The position numbers and the translations under genes were made by a program. Positions 6,090 to 11,521 of a stretch of 11,521 nt of DNA are shown piece after piece. Each line of letters opens with the position of its first letter. Within the stretch, counting starts at the first letter, position 1. The notes beneath the pieces are model-generated. The model saw nothing but the letters and a program-made list of their open reading frames with translations, ran no database searches and was not told the DNA's origin. The stretch is from Hyphomicrobiales bacterium. GTDB lineage: Bacteria; Pseudomonadota; Alphaproteobacteria; Rhizobiales; Aestuariivirgaceae. Location of the stretch: the NCBI GenBank assembly GCA_027030295.1, contig JALVFB010000148.1:1-11521 (forward strand). The letters run 5' to 3'.

Positions 6090-6704
6090 ATGAACAGGCG
6101 TTGGATGATGGGATGTGCGCTGGCGCTGCTGCTCACCGGCGCCCCGCTGGCCATGGCCCGGGAAGACGGATACGCCGCACAACCTCGGAACGCGCCACGA
6201 CCCACGGCCTCCAGCCGGGCGAAAACCTTCAACGCGGAGGAGATCATCCGCACCGGACACCGGTTTTTCGGCACCGCCACCAAGGGGCTGGCGCGGCTGG
6301 TGGAAAAGGCCTTTCGCTCCCATGGCCGCCCCACCGCCTATATCCTTGGCGAGGAAGGCAGCGGCGCCTTCGTGGCGGGCGTCGTCTATGGCGAAGGCTG
6401 GCTCTATATGCGTGACGGCCGCCGGGTGAAGGTGTTCTGGCAGGGGCCGAGCATCGGCTTCGATGCCGGCGGCGACGGCTCCAAGGTGCTGATGCTGGTC
6501 TATAACATGGACACGCCGCGCCAGATTCTGGGGCGTTTTCCCGGGGTTTCCGGCTCCGCCTACATGGTGGCGGGTCTCAGCATGAGCGCCTATGGCGACA
6601 ACCGCATGACCATCATGCCCATCCGCTCCGGCGTCGGGGCGCGGCTGGGGGCCAGCATGGGCTATCTGAAATTCACCGCCCGGCCGACCTGGAACCCATT
6701 CTGA
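6090..6704 (+). CDS. eipA: DUF1134 periplasmic envelope-integrity protein (EipA family)
   Basis: This 204-residue protein belongs to the DUF1134 family, found in Alphaproteobacteria. The Brucella abortus member, EipA, is a soluble periplasmic eight-stranded beta-barrel needed for envelope stress resistance; its biochemical activity is not known. The sequence has a signal peptide (1-23, likely cut in AMA-RED), a low-complexity linker, then the family domain: NAEEIIRTGHRFFGTATKGLARLVEKAF (48-75), GRPTAYILGEEGSGAFVAGVVYGEGWLY (79-106), KVFWQGPSIGFDAGGDGSKVLMLVYNMD (114-141) and MPIRSGVGARLGASMGYLKFT (176-196). The ATG at 6090 was chosen because AAGGAGGT at 6076-6083 lies six bases before it and the signal peptide begins there; an in-frame ATG at 6048 would add 14 residues with no such site. 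A CtrA box stands upstream. It appears monocistronic, followed by a long palindrome. Confidence 0.87.
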   Translation: MNRRWMMGCALALLLTGAPLAMAREDGYAAQPRNAPRPTASSRAKTFNAEEIIRTGHRFFGTATKGLARLVEKAFRSHGRPTAYILGEEGSGAFVAGVVYGEGWLYMRDGRRVKVFWQGPSIGFDAGGDGSKVLMLVYNMDTPRQILGRFPGVSGSAYMVAGLSMSAYGDNRMTIMPIRSGVGARLGASMGYLKFTARPTWNPF

Positions 6705-6751
6705 CACGCAGCGGTGTTATACCAGGCCGCGCAAAGATTGACCGGTGAAAC

Positions 6752-6816
6752 CGCCCCGCGCCCCCGCCCAACCCCTGGGTTCTCGGAATTTGGGGGTTGG
6801 GCGGGGGCGCGGGGCG
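6752..6816. repeat. Perfect 24-bp GC-rich inverted repeat
   Basis: The arm 6752-6775 (beginning CGCCCCGCGCCCCCGCCC) is exactly complementary to 6793-6816, with a 17-nt loop (6776-6792). All 24 positions pair, nearly all G-C. It lies 47 bases past the eipA stop and 122 bases before the next start. Neither strand carries a T-run after it, so it is not a standard intrinsic terminator. It may be a transcript-end stabiliser, an extragenic palindromic repeat, or part of a mobile miniature element. Confidence 0.9.
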
Positions 6817-6861
6817 ATGGGTGGTTCTTTATGCATCTTGGTGTTAGCCATTTTCCACCCG

Positions 6862-6899
6862 GCGCATTGCATTCGCGCGCGGCTTCCTGTTCAATGCGC
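6862..6899. promoter_or_regulatory. 8-bp dyad GCGCATTG-N22-CAATGCGC upstream of the coiled-coil gene
   Basis: GCGCATTG (6862-6869) and CAATGCGC (6892-6899) are perfect inverted repeats whose centres are 30 bp apart, close to three helical turns. A possible promoter (TTGCAT at 6867-6872, TTCAAT at 6890-6895, 17-base spacing) overlaps it, as an operator would. The regulator is unknown. Confidence 0.35.
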
Positions 6900-6938
6900 G
6901 CATATACGATTTGCCAACCGTGAATCGCGGGTGAGATC

Positions 6939-7775
6939 ATGGGCCTGACGCCGGTCGAGTTTTTCATGTATGCCCTGCTGGCGCTGGCGGGGCTGGCGCT
7001 GATTGCCATGCTGTTCTGGCGCTTCGGCCGCCTGGCGCGCCGCAGCGTGCGGCACTGGCAGGAGCTGCGCCGCCGCAGGCCGGAGGAAATGGCCAGTCTC
7101 CGGACAGAGAACAGCCGCCTGAAGGCCGAACATGCCATGATGGCCCGCAAGCTGGAGCTGGCGCTGGCCCGGGCGGAGGAAAAGGTGGCGGAGAAGGAGG
7201 CCGAGGCCTCCCGCGCCGTCAACCGGGCCGGCCTGCTGGCCGAGGAACTCGCCGCCGCGCGCGACCACATCGCCGCGCAGGATGCGGAAATGGAGGCCCT
7301 GCGCGGGCGGATCGAGGCGCTGGAAGAACAGTTGCAGAAGACGGAAGAGCGGGCGGAAGACCTGTTCGCCCAGCGTTCCGACCTCATCCTGAAGCTGAAC
7401 GAGCACAAGGACAAGGTGGAGCGGCTGGAGCTGAAACTGGCGGCGAAGAAGGAAGCCCTGCGCGACACCCGCGAGGAGCTGGAGCGCTCCAACCTGCAAC
7501 TTCAGGAACAGATCGACAAGCTGCACAAGCTGCGTTCCGAAAGGAAGGTTCTTTCCACCCGCGTGGAAACGCTGGAGCGCGAGCTGGAGGAGCGCGACAT
7601 CGCCCTGCGCCGGCTGGAAGAGGAGCTGGCGGAGGAGCGCAAGCGCTTCGTGCGCGAAAAGCTGGAGTTGCAGGAACGGGTCACCGACCTCTCCGCCCGC
7701 CTGGCCGAGCTGGAGGCGAGCGCCCTGGCCACCCTGCCCGCCGAGGAGAAGGAAGGCCACAAGGTTTCGGCCTGA
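6939..7775 (+). CDS. Membrane-anchored coiled-coil protein of unknown function
   Basis: The 278-residue protein was not recognised as a named family. It has one N-terminal transmembrane helix (about 7-27, FFMYALLALAGLALIAMLFW) followed by a strongly basic stretch (RFGRLARRSVRHWQELRRRRP, 28-48), so the long C-terminal part should face the cytoplasm. Residues about 50-265 form an almost unbroken heptad-rich coiled coil dominated by E, K, R, L and A (for example ERLELKLAAKKEALRDTREELERSNLQLQ). There are no cysteines, no catalytic motif, and no RmuC nuclease domain, which some proteins of similar architecture carry. The plan fits a scaffold or spacer at the inner membrane. The ATG at 6939 has GGGTGAG a few bases upstream, a moderate site. 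It follows eipA on the same strand but is separated by the palindrome and its own dyad, so it is probably a separate unit. Confidence 0.75.
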   Translation: MGLTPVEFFMYALLALAGLALIAMLFWRFGRLARRSVRHWQELRRRRPEEMASLRTENSRLKAEHAMMARKLELALARAEEKVAEKEAEASRAVNRAGLLAEELAAARDHIAAQDAEMEALRGRIEALEEQLQKTEERAEDLFAQRSDLILKLNEHKDKVERLELKLAAKKEALRDTREELERSNLQLQEQIDKLHKLRSERKVLSTRVETLERELEERDIALRRLEEELAEERKRFVREKLELQERVTDLSARLAELEASALATLPAEEKEGHKVSA

Positions 7776-7918
7776 GCCACCTCGCGGCCACGCTTTTCCT
7801 CCCCCATCATGGCGCCCATCGTCGCGACGTGCTCCCAGGCGTGATGCGCGCCAGCCATGCAGGCGTTCCCATTAAATTTCCCGCAAGGATTGCGTGGTAA
7901 TTGCAATGAGGTGCGTTT

Positions 7919-8701
7919 GTGTGGTTGGGGGTTGCCATATTGATGTTGAGACGTATTCCACTCTGGCAAGGCGTTTTGGGCTTCTTCGGCCTGCTTGTCG
8001 CCGTGAACCTGATATTGCAGACCTTCTTCAGCTATCAAATGCTGAGTATTTTCCGGCAGTGGTTTTCCATGGTCGTGCGCTTGGTCTGGAATGGCCCCGT
8101 GACCCAGGGCGGCTCTTTCGAGGACATGACGGAGATTTATGAACGCCTGCAAGAACGCATGGCGTTGCCCGGCGAAGCGGGAGCCTACGTCAAGCGCCTG
8201 CACGTGCTGCTGGTGCATTATTACGACGCGCCAAGGGGAATGACCGACAACGCGAAGGCGTCGGCGGAAATGACGCCGGTGACCCTGAACCTGCGCGACA
8301 TCGGTGATGCCGGCTACGTGATCACCTATGACGCCCCCACCTTGTGGCGCGTGCGCAATGCGAAGGGCAAACGCGCCCGACTGGGCTTCGACAGCAAGAT
8401 GCCGATGGACATCTCGCCCAACCCGCAAGGCATTGTCGCCGGCCTGCGCGTGGCTCCCATCACGGGCGGATACTCCCTCTATTCCCTGATCGGATTTGCA
8501 CCGAACGACAGGAATCGCAAGCTCTGCCGCAGCCTCCGCTTGTGGCGCGACGCCTTTGGCTATCCCCGCGGACGCGTGGATGTGTGGGACGCACAGATGC
8601 CAATAGCGGGAGGCATCCTTCATTTGCGGCGCAATGGCCCGAAAAGCGACAGCGCCGGCATTGCGCACAAGGGATCCATGCGCCTGCTCTGCCGCCTCTG
8701 A
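7919..8701 (+). CDS. Hypothetical membrane-anchored protein, upstream partner of the prepilin-like gene
   Basis: The 260-residue product was not recognised. After a short basic N-terminus (LRRIP, 10-14) comes a hydrophobic helix (about 15-37, LWQGVLGFFGLLVAVNLILQTFF), then a soluble region of mixed sheet-like character with no familiar motif. Positively charged residues before the helix suggest the bulk lies in the periplasm. Two cysteines, C203 and C258, could form a disulfide there. The start is uncertain: GTG at 7919 is preceded by GAGG at 7908-7911, while ATG at 7943 would remove eight residues and has only a weak site. The 5' part and its upstream region are visibly more AT-rich than neighbouring genes. 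The next gene follows after 44 bp on the same strand, suggesting a two-gene unit. Confidence 0.6.
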   Translation: MWLGVAILMLRRIPLWQGVLGFFGLLVAVNLILQTFFSYQMLSIFRQWFSMVVRLVWNGPVTQGGSFEDMTEIYERLQERMALPGEAGAYVKRLHVLLVHYYDAPRGMTDNAKASAEMTPVTLNLRDIGDAGYVITYDAPTLWRVRNAKGKRARLGFDSKMPMDISPNPQGIVAGLRVAPITGGYSLYSLIGFAPNDRNRKLCRSLRLWRDAFGYPRGRVDVWDAQMPIAGGILHLRRNGPKSDSAGIAHKGSMRLLCRL

Positions 8702-8745
8702 AATCGACTTCTGTCCATGCTGTTGAAATACGGGAGATATTTTCG

Positions 8746-9729
8746 ATGGCTTTCGGCAAACGCAGAAAAACACCCACCGGCGGAGGCTGGCGGTCTGTAA
8801 CGAAAGACATACACGAGGTTCGTCTGGAGCGCGGAAACGGCGCCAGGAGAAAAGGAAAACAGGCGAAGGAAAAGGATGAAGAAGGCTTCAGCCTTCTGGA
8901 AGGCGCCATGATTCTCTGTCTCGTCGGCGCCGCCACCTATGTGGGCTATCTGGCGCTGCCCCGTCCGCTCATGGCCACGCCCACGAAAACATACACCTAC
9001 ACCGCCGCCGACATGATCGCCATGATGGGCGGCTTTGCGGGCATCCAGAAAAAGGCGATACAATTCACCGTTGCCTTCCACGAAAAAGGCCCCGCCAACT
9101 ACAAGAAGGCGCCGGAAGGGCAGAACCGGGAAGAGCTGAAGCGGCTGCCGGATGAATACGTGGTCCGCATCGCCGATATCGTGCCGCCGTCACGAAATGC
9201 CGGCCGCGCCGCTCGCGCGCTCAGGAAATCGTGCGCCGCCATCCCCATGCCGGAAATCGTCAGCATCGAAGACGCCAGGAAGTGGTTCCAGCCGGTGACC
9301 AGGTATCTCGCCTGCGCCCTGCGCCAGGAGCAGCGGCGGCTGTGCGACCCGGCGGAACGGCGCAAACTCGCCCACCAGCTGCTGACCTACAGCCACATGC
9401 ATCAGAAAATATTGGGCTATTTGCGCTACATGGGATATGTGCGCCGCAACAATCCCATGCGGAAAATCTATGACAAGGTGGCGGACAACATGGAAAGGTT
9501 TTCATCCGGGAAGGGCAAGCGCGGCCGACGCAAGCGGCCGCGGCAAACGCCCATCACCCCGAATCTGCCCCCGCAGATCGTGAGCGGTCTGCGCGAGCTG
9601 GTGCGCAAGGGCTACATCTCGCCCTACGACTTCTCCTGGTCGGGCCTGAGCGTGCCGCAGGAATTCGCTCCCGCCTTCGCCGGCTGGCGTCCGGTCGCCC
9701 CGCCCTGCGGCCAGGCGACGAAAGCCTGA
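8746..9729 (+). CDS. Hypothetical protein with prepilin-like N-terminal motif
   Basis: The 327-residue product has no recognised overall family, but residues 47-71 read GFSLLEGAMILCLVGAATYVGYLAL. This resembles the type IV prepilin/pseudopilin class III signal: a glycine at the cleavage point, a phenylalanine at +1, a glutamate at +5 (E52) and then a hydrophobic helix. The leader would be 46 residues long and very basic (KRRK, RRKGKQAKEK), ending in DEEG; ordinary leaders are usually shorter and end in K/R-G. The remaining region (75-327) has Cys163, Cys190, Cys200 and Cys321, a basic helix-rich centre and a proline-rich linker (RRKRPRQTPITPNLPPQ, 261-277). The start at ATG 8746 is supported by GGGAG at 8732-8736; upstream in-frame sequence overlaps the preceding gene. 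If uncleaved, it would be a single-pass membrane protein. A bidirectional terminator follows. Confidence 0.6.
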   Translation: MAFGKRRKTPTGGGWRSVTKDIHEVRLERGNGARRKGKQAKEKDEEGFSLLEGAMILCLVGAATYVGYLALPRPLMATPTKTYTYTAADMIAMMGGFAGIQKKAIQFTVAFHEKGPANYKKAPEGQNREELKRLPDEYVVRIADIVPPSRNAGRAARALRKSCAAIPMPEIVSIEDARKWFQPVTRYLACALRQEQRRLCDPAERRKLAHQLLTYSHMHQKILGYLRYMGYVRRNNPMRKIYDKVADNMERFSSGKGKRGRRKRPRQTPITPNLPPQIVSGLRELVRKGYISPYDFSWSGLSVPQEFAPAFAGWRPVAPPCGQATKA

Positions 9730-9758
9730 CGCCACGCACCTTTTTCCACCGCCACCAA

Positions 9759-9797
9759 CGAAAAGGCCCCCGCCGTTTCCGGCCGGGGCCTCTTTCG
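9759..9797. terminator. Bidirectional intrinsic terminator
   Basis: AGGCCCC (9764-9770) pairs with GGGGCCT (9785-9791), an inner GCCG/CGGC stem caps it with a TTTC loop, and CGAAA (9759-9763) pairs with TTTCG (9793-9797). Read on the plus strand it ends in CCTCTTTCG; on the minus strand it ends in CCTTTTCG. It therefore serves the prepilin-like gene and the small minus-strand gene at 9842-10117, which converge here. Confidence 0.8.
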
Positions 9798-9841
9798 TGT
9801 GTGCAGTGTGTGAGTGTGCAGGAGTAGTGTGGAATTCCTCT

Positions 9842-10117
9842 TCAGTGGCGCTGTTCATACAGCGTGTATTCGCCGCGACGGATGCGCTCCGGCAGGGAGG
9901 CGACCATCTCCGCCACCGCTTCCTCGCCGTGCGCCCCCACCATCTCGGTAATGGCGGCATACAGCATGGCGGAAGCCATCTGCTCCGGATGCACGCCGGA
10001 AAGAAGCGCCTCGTCCCAGGCGTCGATGATGTGGCGCAGGGCGGCGTTGCGCGCCTCCCGCTCCCGCAGCAGCGCCTCCGGGTCTTCGGCTCTCGTCCTG
10101 TCCAGCAGGTTGGTCAC
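9842..10117 (-). CDS. Small hypothetical acidic helical protein (91 aa)
   Basis: The 91-residue product was not recognised. It is predicted almost entirely helical: EDPEALLREREARNAALRHIIDAWDEALLSG (11-41), then HPEQMASAMLYAAITEMVGAHGEEAVAEMVASLPERIRRGEYT (43-85). It has no signal peptide, membrane segment or cysteine, so it should be a small cytoplasmic protein. Coding is supported by a GTG start at 10117-10115 preceded by AAGGGAG nine bases upstream, by strong third-position GC, and by a terminator directly downstream. The gene stands alone: the Nudix gene upstream on the same strand ends 134 bp away. TATAAC on the minus strand near 10180 could be a -10 element, but no good -35 accompanies it. 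Confidence 0.7.
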   Translation of the reverse strand: MTNLLDRTRAEDPEALLREREARNAALRHIIDAWDEALLSGVHPEQMASAMLYAAITEMVGAHGEEAVAEMVASLPERIRRGEYTLYEQRH

Positions 10118-10251
10118 CGTTCAACGCTCCCTTGCCCGTCATGGTTGCGGCGTTCCGTCGTGCGCCGTTGTGTTGAGAGCGTTATAGATTTTTTTACGCC
10201 TCCGCGCCAGCGGGGCATGAAGAAAAGGTTAATCCCGCGCGCAATCGCGAA

Positions 10252-10704
10252 TCATCCCCCTGCCCGCTTCGCCAACGCCAGCGCGTCGGCCACCACCTGG
10301 TCGTGATCGAAGGCCAGCGGCCCGGTTTCCTCCACCGGCACCCAGCGCGCCTCCGCCGCGTCGTCATCGGCCACCGGTTCGGGCGGCGGCCAGTCATACA
10401 GCGCCAGCCACACGCCGGTGACCGTGTGCCCGCGCGGATCGCGCCCGGGCTGTGAATAGACGCCCACCAGCGGCATGTCCTCGGGCGCCGTCAGCCCGGT
10501 TTCCTCCTTCAGTTCGCGCCGGGCGGTGGTTTCCAGGTCTTCCCTGTCCACGTCCAGAAACCCGCCCGGCAGCGCGAACCGCCCCTGAAACGGCGGGTTG
10601 GCGCGGCGGATGAGCAACACGTGCCAGGCGCCTGCCGGATCGCGCGACAACGCGCAGACATCCGCCGTCACCGCCGCGCGGGGCCAGTCATAACACCAGG
10701 ACAT
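10252..10704 (-). CDS. Nudix hydrolase with one-residue-longer Nudix box
   Basis: Nudix enzymes hydrolyse nucleoside diphosphates linked to another group, using Mg2+ held by the Nudix helix. This 150-residue single-domain protein has GRFALPGGFLD (41-51) leading into the box, then ARRELKEETGL (61-71) with metal-binding glutamates E64, E67 and E68. The consensus is G-x5-E-x7-RE-hydrophobic-x-EE-x-G; here the first spacing is six (G48 to E55), an extra residue in the loop DVDRED. VYSQPGRDPRGHTVTGVWLALY (82-103) resembles ADP-ribose/NAD-type Nudix proteins, but substrate cannot be assigned. The start at ATG 10704-10702 is supported by GGAGG about seven bases upstream; a longer frame to 10875 would run into the divergent gene. 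It shares its upstream region with the thiamine-diphosphate enzyme. Confidence 0.88.
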   Translation of the reverse strand: MSWCYDWPRAAVTADVCALSRDPAGAWHVLLIRRANPPFQGRFALPGGFLDVDREDLETTARRELKEETGLTAPEDMPLVGVYSQPGRDPRGHTVTGVWLALYDWPPPEPVADDDAAEARWVPVEETGPLAFDHDQVVADALALAKRAGG

Positions 10705-10743
10705 GAGAAATCCTCCGGCAAGGGGTTTCCGACATCCGGTTCC

Positions 10744-10772
10744 GACATTGACAGCGCGCGCGGGAATGTCAA
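10744..10772. promoter_or_regulatory. Overlapping dyads between the Nudix and thiamine-diphosphate enzyme genes
   Basis: TTGACA (10748-10753) and TGTCAA (10767-10772) are perfect inverted repeats around 13 bases, and GACATT (10744-10749) with AATGTC (10765-10770) forms a second, overlapping pair. Each strand thus has a consensus -35 hexamer, but no good -10 follows at 16-18 bases on either side. A shared operator, or divergent promoters with poor -10 elements, are both possible. Confidence 0.35.
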
Positions 10773-10822
10773 ACTGACGTCCCGTTTCCCACCCGCCACG
10801 CATTATCAAAGAGCGCCATCCC

Positions 10823-11521
10823 ATGACAATCAACGGTGGAGAAATCGTCGCCCGGGCGCTGGCCGCGCAGGGCATCCGCCATGCCTTCTGCGTGCCTGGC
10901 GAGAGCTATCTGCCGGTATTGGCGTCGCTCGACGGCGCCGGCATCGCCGCCATGACCTGCCGCCACGAAGGCGTGGCCTCCATGGCGGCGGAGGCCATGG
11001 GCCGGCTTTCCGGAGGCGTGCCGGGGCTGTGCCTCGTCACCCGCGCCCCGGGGCTGGCCAACGCCATGGCCGGCATCACCGTCGCGGCGCTGGACGCCAC
11101 CCCGCTCGTCGTGCTGGCCGGACAGGTGCCCACCCGCGCGCGCGGCGCCGAAGCCTTTCAGGAAGCCGACCTGGCGACCATCGCCGCGCCCCTGTGCAAG
11201 CACGTGGAAGAGGTGCCCACCACCGACGGACTGGCCGCCGCCGTGGCCCGCGCCTGCCATGTCGCCCGCAATGGCACGCCGGGGCCGGTGCTGCTCTCGC
11301 TGCCGGAGGATCTGCTGATGGCGCGGGTGGAGACGCCGGCGACGATGCGGGAGGCGCCTCCAGCCGCGCCGCCCGCCCCCGCCCCCGAAAGCATGGCGCG
11401 CCTGACCGACCTCCTGCGCCACGCCGAACGGCCAGTGCTCATCGCAGGCGGCGGCCCGCACCTGTGGACGGAACAGGCCCGCGCCCTGTTGCACGAATTG
11501 GGCGCGCGCGCCGGCCTGCCA
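10823..11521 (+). CDS. Thiamine-diphosphate-dependent enzyme, acetolactate synthase-like, N-terminal 233 residues (runs off right edge)
   Basis: The visible part is the N-terminal pyrimidine-binding domain and the start of the central domain of the IlvB/POX family. Landmarks are GIRHAFCVPGESYLPVL (17-33), CRHEGVASMAAEAMGRLSG (46-64) with E49, the glutamate that activates the cofactor, LVTRAPGLANAMAGI (71-85), TPLVVLAGQVP (93-103), EAFQEADLATIAAPLCKHVEEV (110-131) and NGTPGPVLLSLPEDLL (150-165). The order matches acetolactate synthase large subunit relatives, and many such paralogues in Alphaproteobacteria have other substrates. The decisive C-terminal cofactor-binding GDG motif is outside the window, and no small regulatory subunit (ilvN) can be seen, so the reaction is left open. 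The ATG at 10823 has only a weak AAAGAG upstream. The reading frame continues to the last base without a stop. Confidence 0.9.
   Translation, partial: MTINGGEIVARALAAQGIRHAFCVPGESYLPVLASLDGAGIAAMTCRHEGVASMAAEAMGRLSGGVPGLCLVTRAPGLANAMAGITVAALDATPLVVLAGQVPTRARGAEAFQEADLATIAAPLCKHVEEVPTTDGLAAAVARACHVARNGTPGPVLLSLPEDLLMARVETPATMREAPPAAPPAPAPESMARLTDLLRHAERPVLIAGGGPHLWTEQARALLHELGARAGLP

Noticed and set aside
6662..7760. Long minus-strand frames opposite the coiled-coil gene, Ser/Arg-rich or Leu/Gln-rich
   Set aside because: They are antisense readings of the heptad repeats, with biased composition and no start signals, and one of them runs through the palindrome.
7820..7829. 10-bp palindrome CGTCGCGACG upstream of the gene at 7919
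   Set aside because: It is short, does not extend on either side, and this kind of CG-rich palindrome is common by chance at this base composition.
9796..9834. GTGTG-rich stretch after the bidirectional terminator
   Set aside because: It is a short imperfect low-complexity tract without a regular period; too short to call a tandem repeat with any function.

Overview
The window is a GC-rich chromosomal segment of an alphaproteobacterium. The diagnostic genes are ctrA and chpT, the last two steps of the CckA-ChpT-CtrA cell-cycle phosphorelay, which exist only in Alphaproteobacteria. A DUF1134/EipA envelope protein, an alphaproteobacterial FliJ and GANTC (CcrM-type) sites in the ctrA promoter region agree with this. 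The order cannot be fixed from the sequence alone. No rRNA, tRNA, CRISPR array, insertion sequence or phage gene was seen.

Layout. 1-502 (-): N-terminal part of ferrochelatase, running off the left edge. 682-1425 (+): a DeoC-fold aldolase homologue that lacks the usual Schiff-base lysine. 1499-1891 (-): FliJ, separated from the aldolase gene by a strong hairpin. 1892-2325: a long regulatory region holding a GANTC-bearing inverted repeat, a second dyad and a CtrA box. 2326-3045 (+): CtrA. 3070-3104: terminator. 3148-3780 (-): ChpT, convergent with ctrA. 3871-5933 (+): a two-gene unit, CysQ-like nucleotidase then lytic transglycosylase, overlapping by one base. 5968-5983: a second CtrA box, then 6090-6704 (+) EipA/DUF1134. 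6752-6816: a perfect 24-bp GC-rich inverted repeat. 6939-7775 (+): membrane-anchored coiled-coil protein. 7919-9729 (+): two unrecognised genes, a membrane-anchored protein and a protein with a prepilin-like segment. 9759-9797: bidirectional terminator. 9842-10117 (-): small hypothetical protein. 10252-10704 (-): Nudix hydrolase. 10823-11521 (+): N-terminal part of a thiamine-diphosphate enzyme of the acetolactate-synthase type, running off the right edge, divergent from the Nudix gene.

How it fits together. The centre reads as a cell-cycle and envelope block. ChpT passes phosphate from CckA to CtrA. CtrA probably controls its own gene through the box at 2154-2169, and eipA through the box at 5968-5983. 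FliJ (flagellar export), the lytic transglycosylase (peptidoglycan remodelling) and EipA (envelope integrity) are functions commonly found in CtrA regulons. The flanking genes (heme synthesis, the aldolase homologue, Nudix, thiamine-diphosphate enzyme) look like ordinary metabolic neighbours. The least explained parts are the degenerate DeoC homologue, the prepilin-like pair and the long perfect palindrome.
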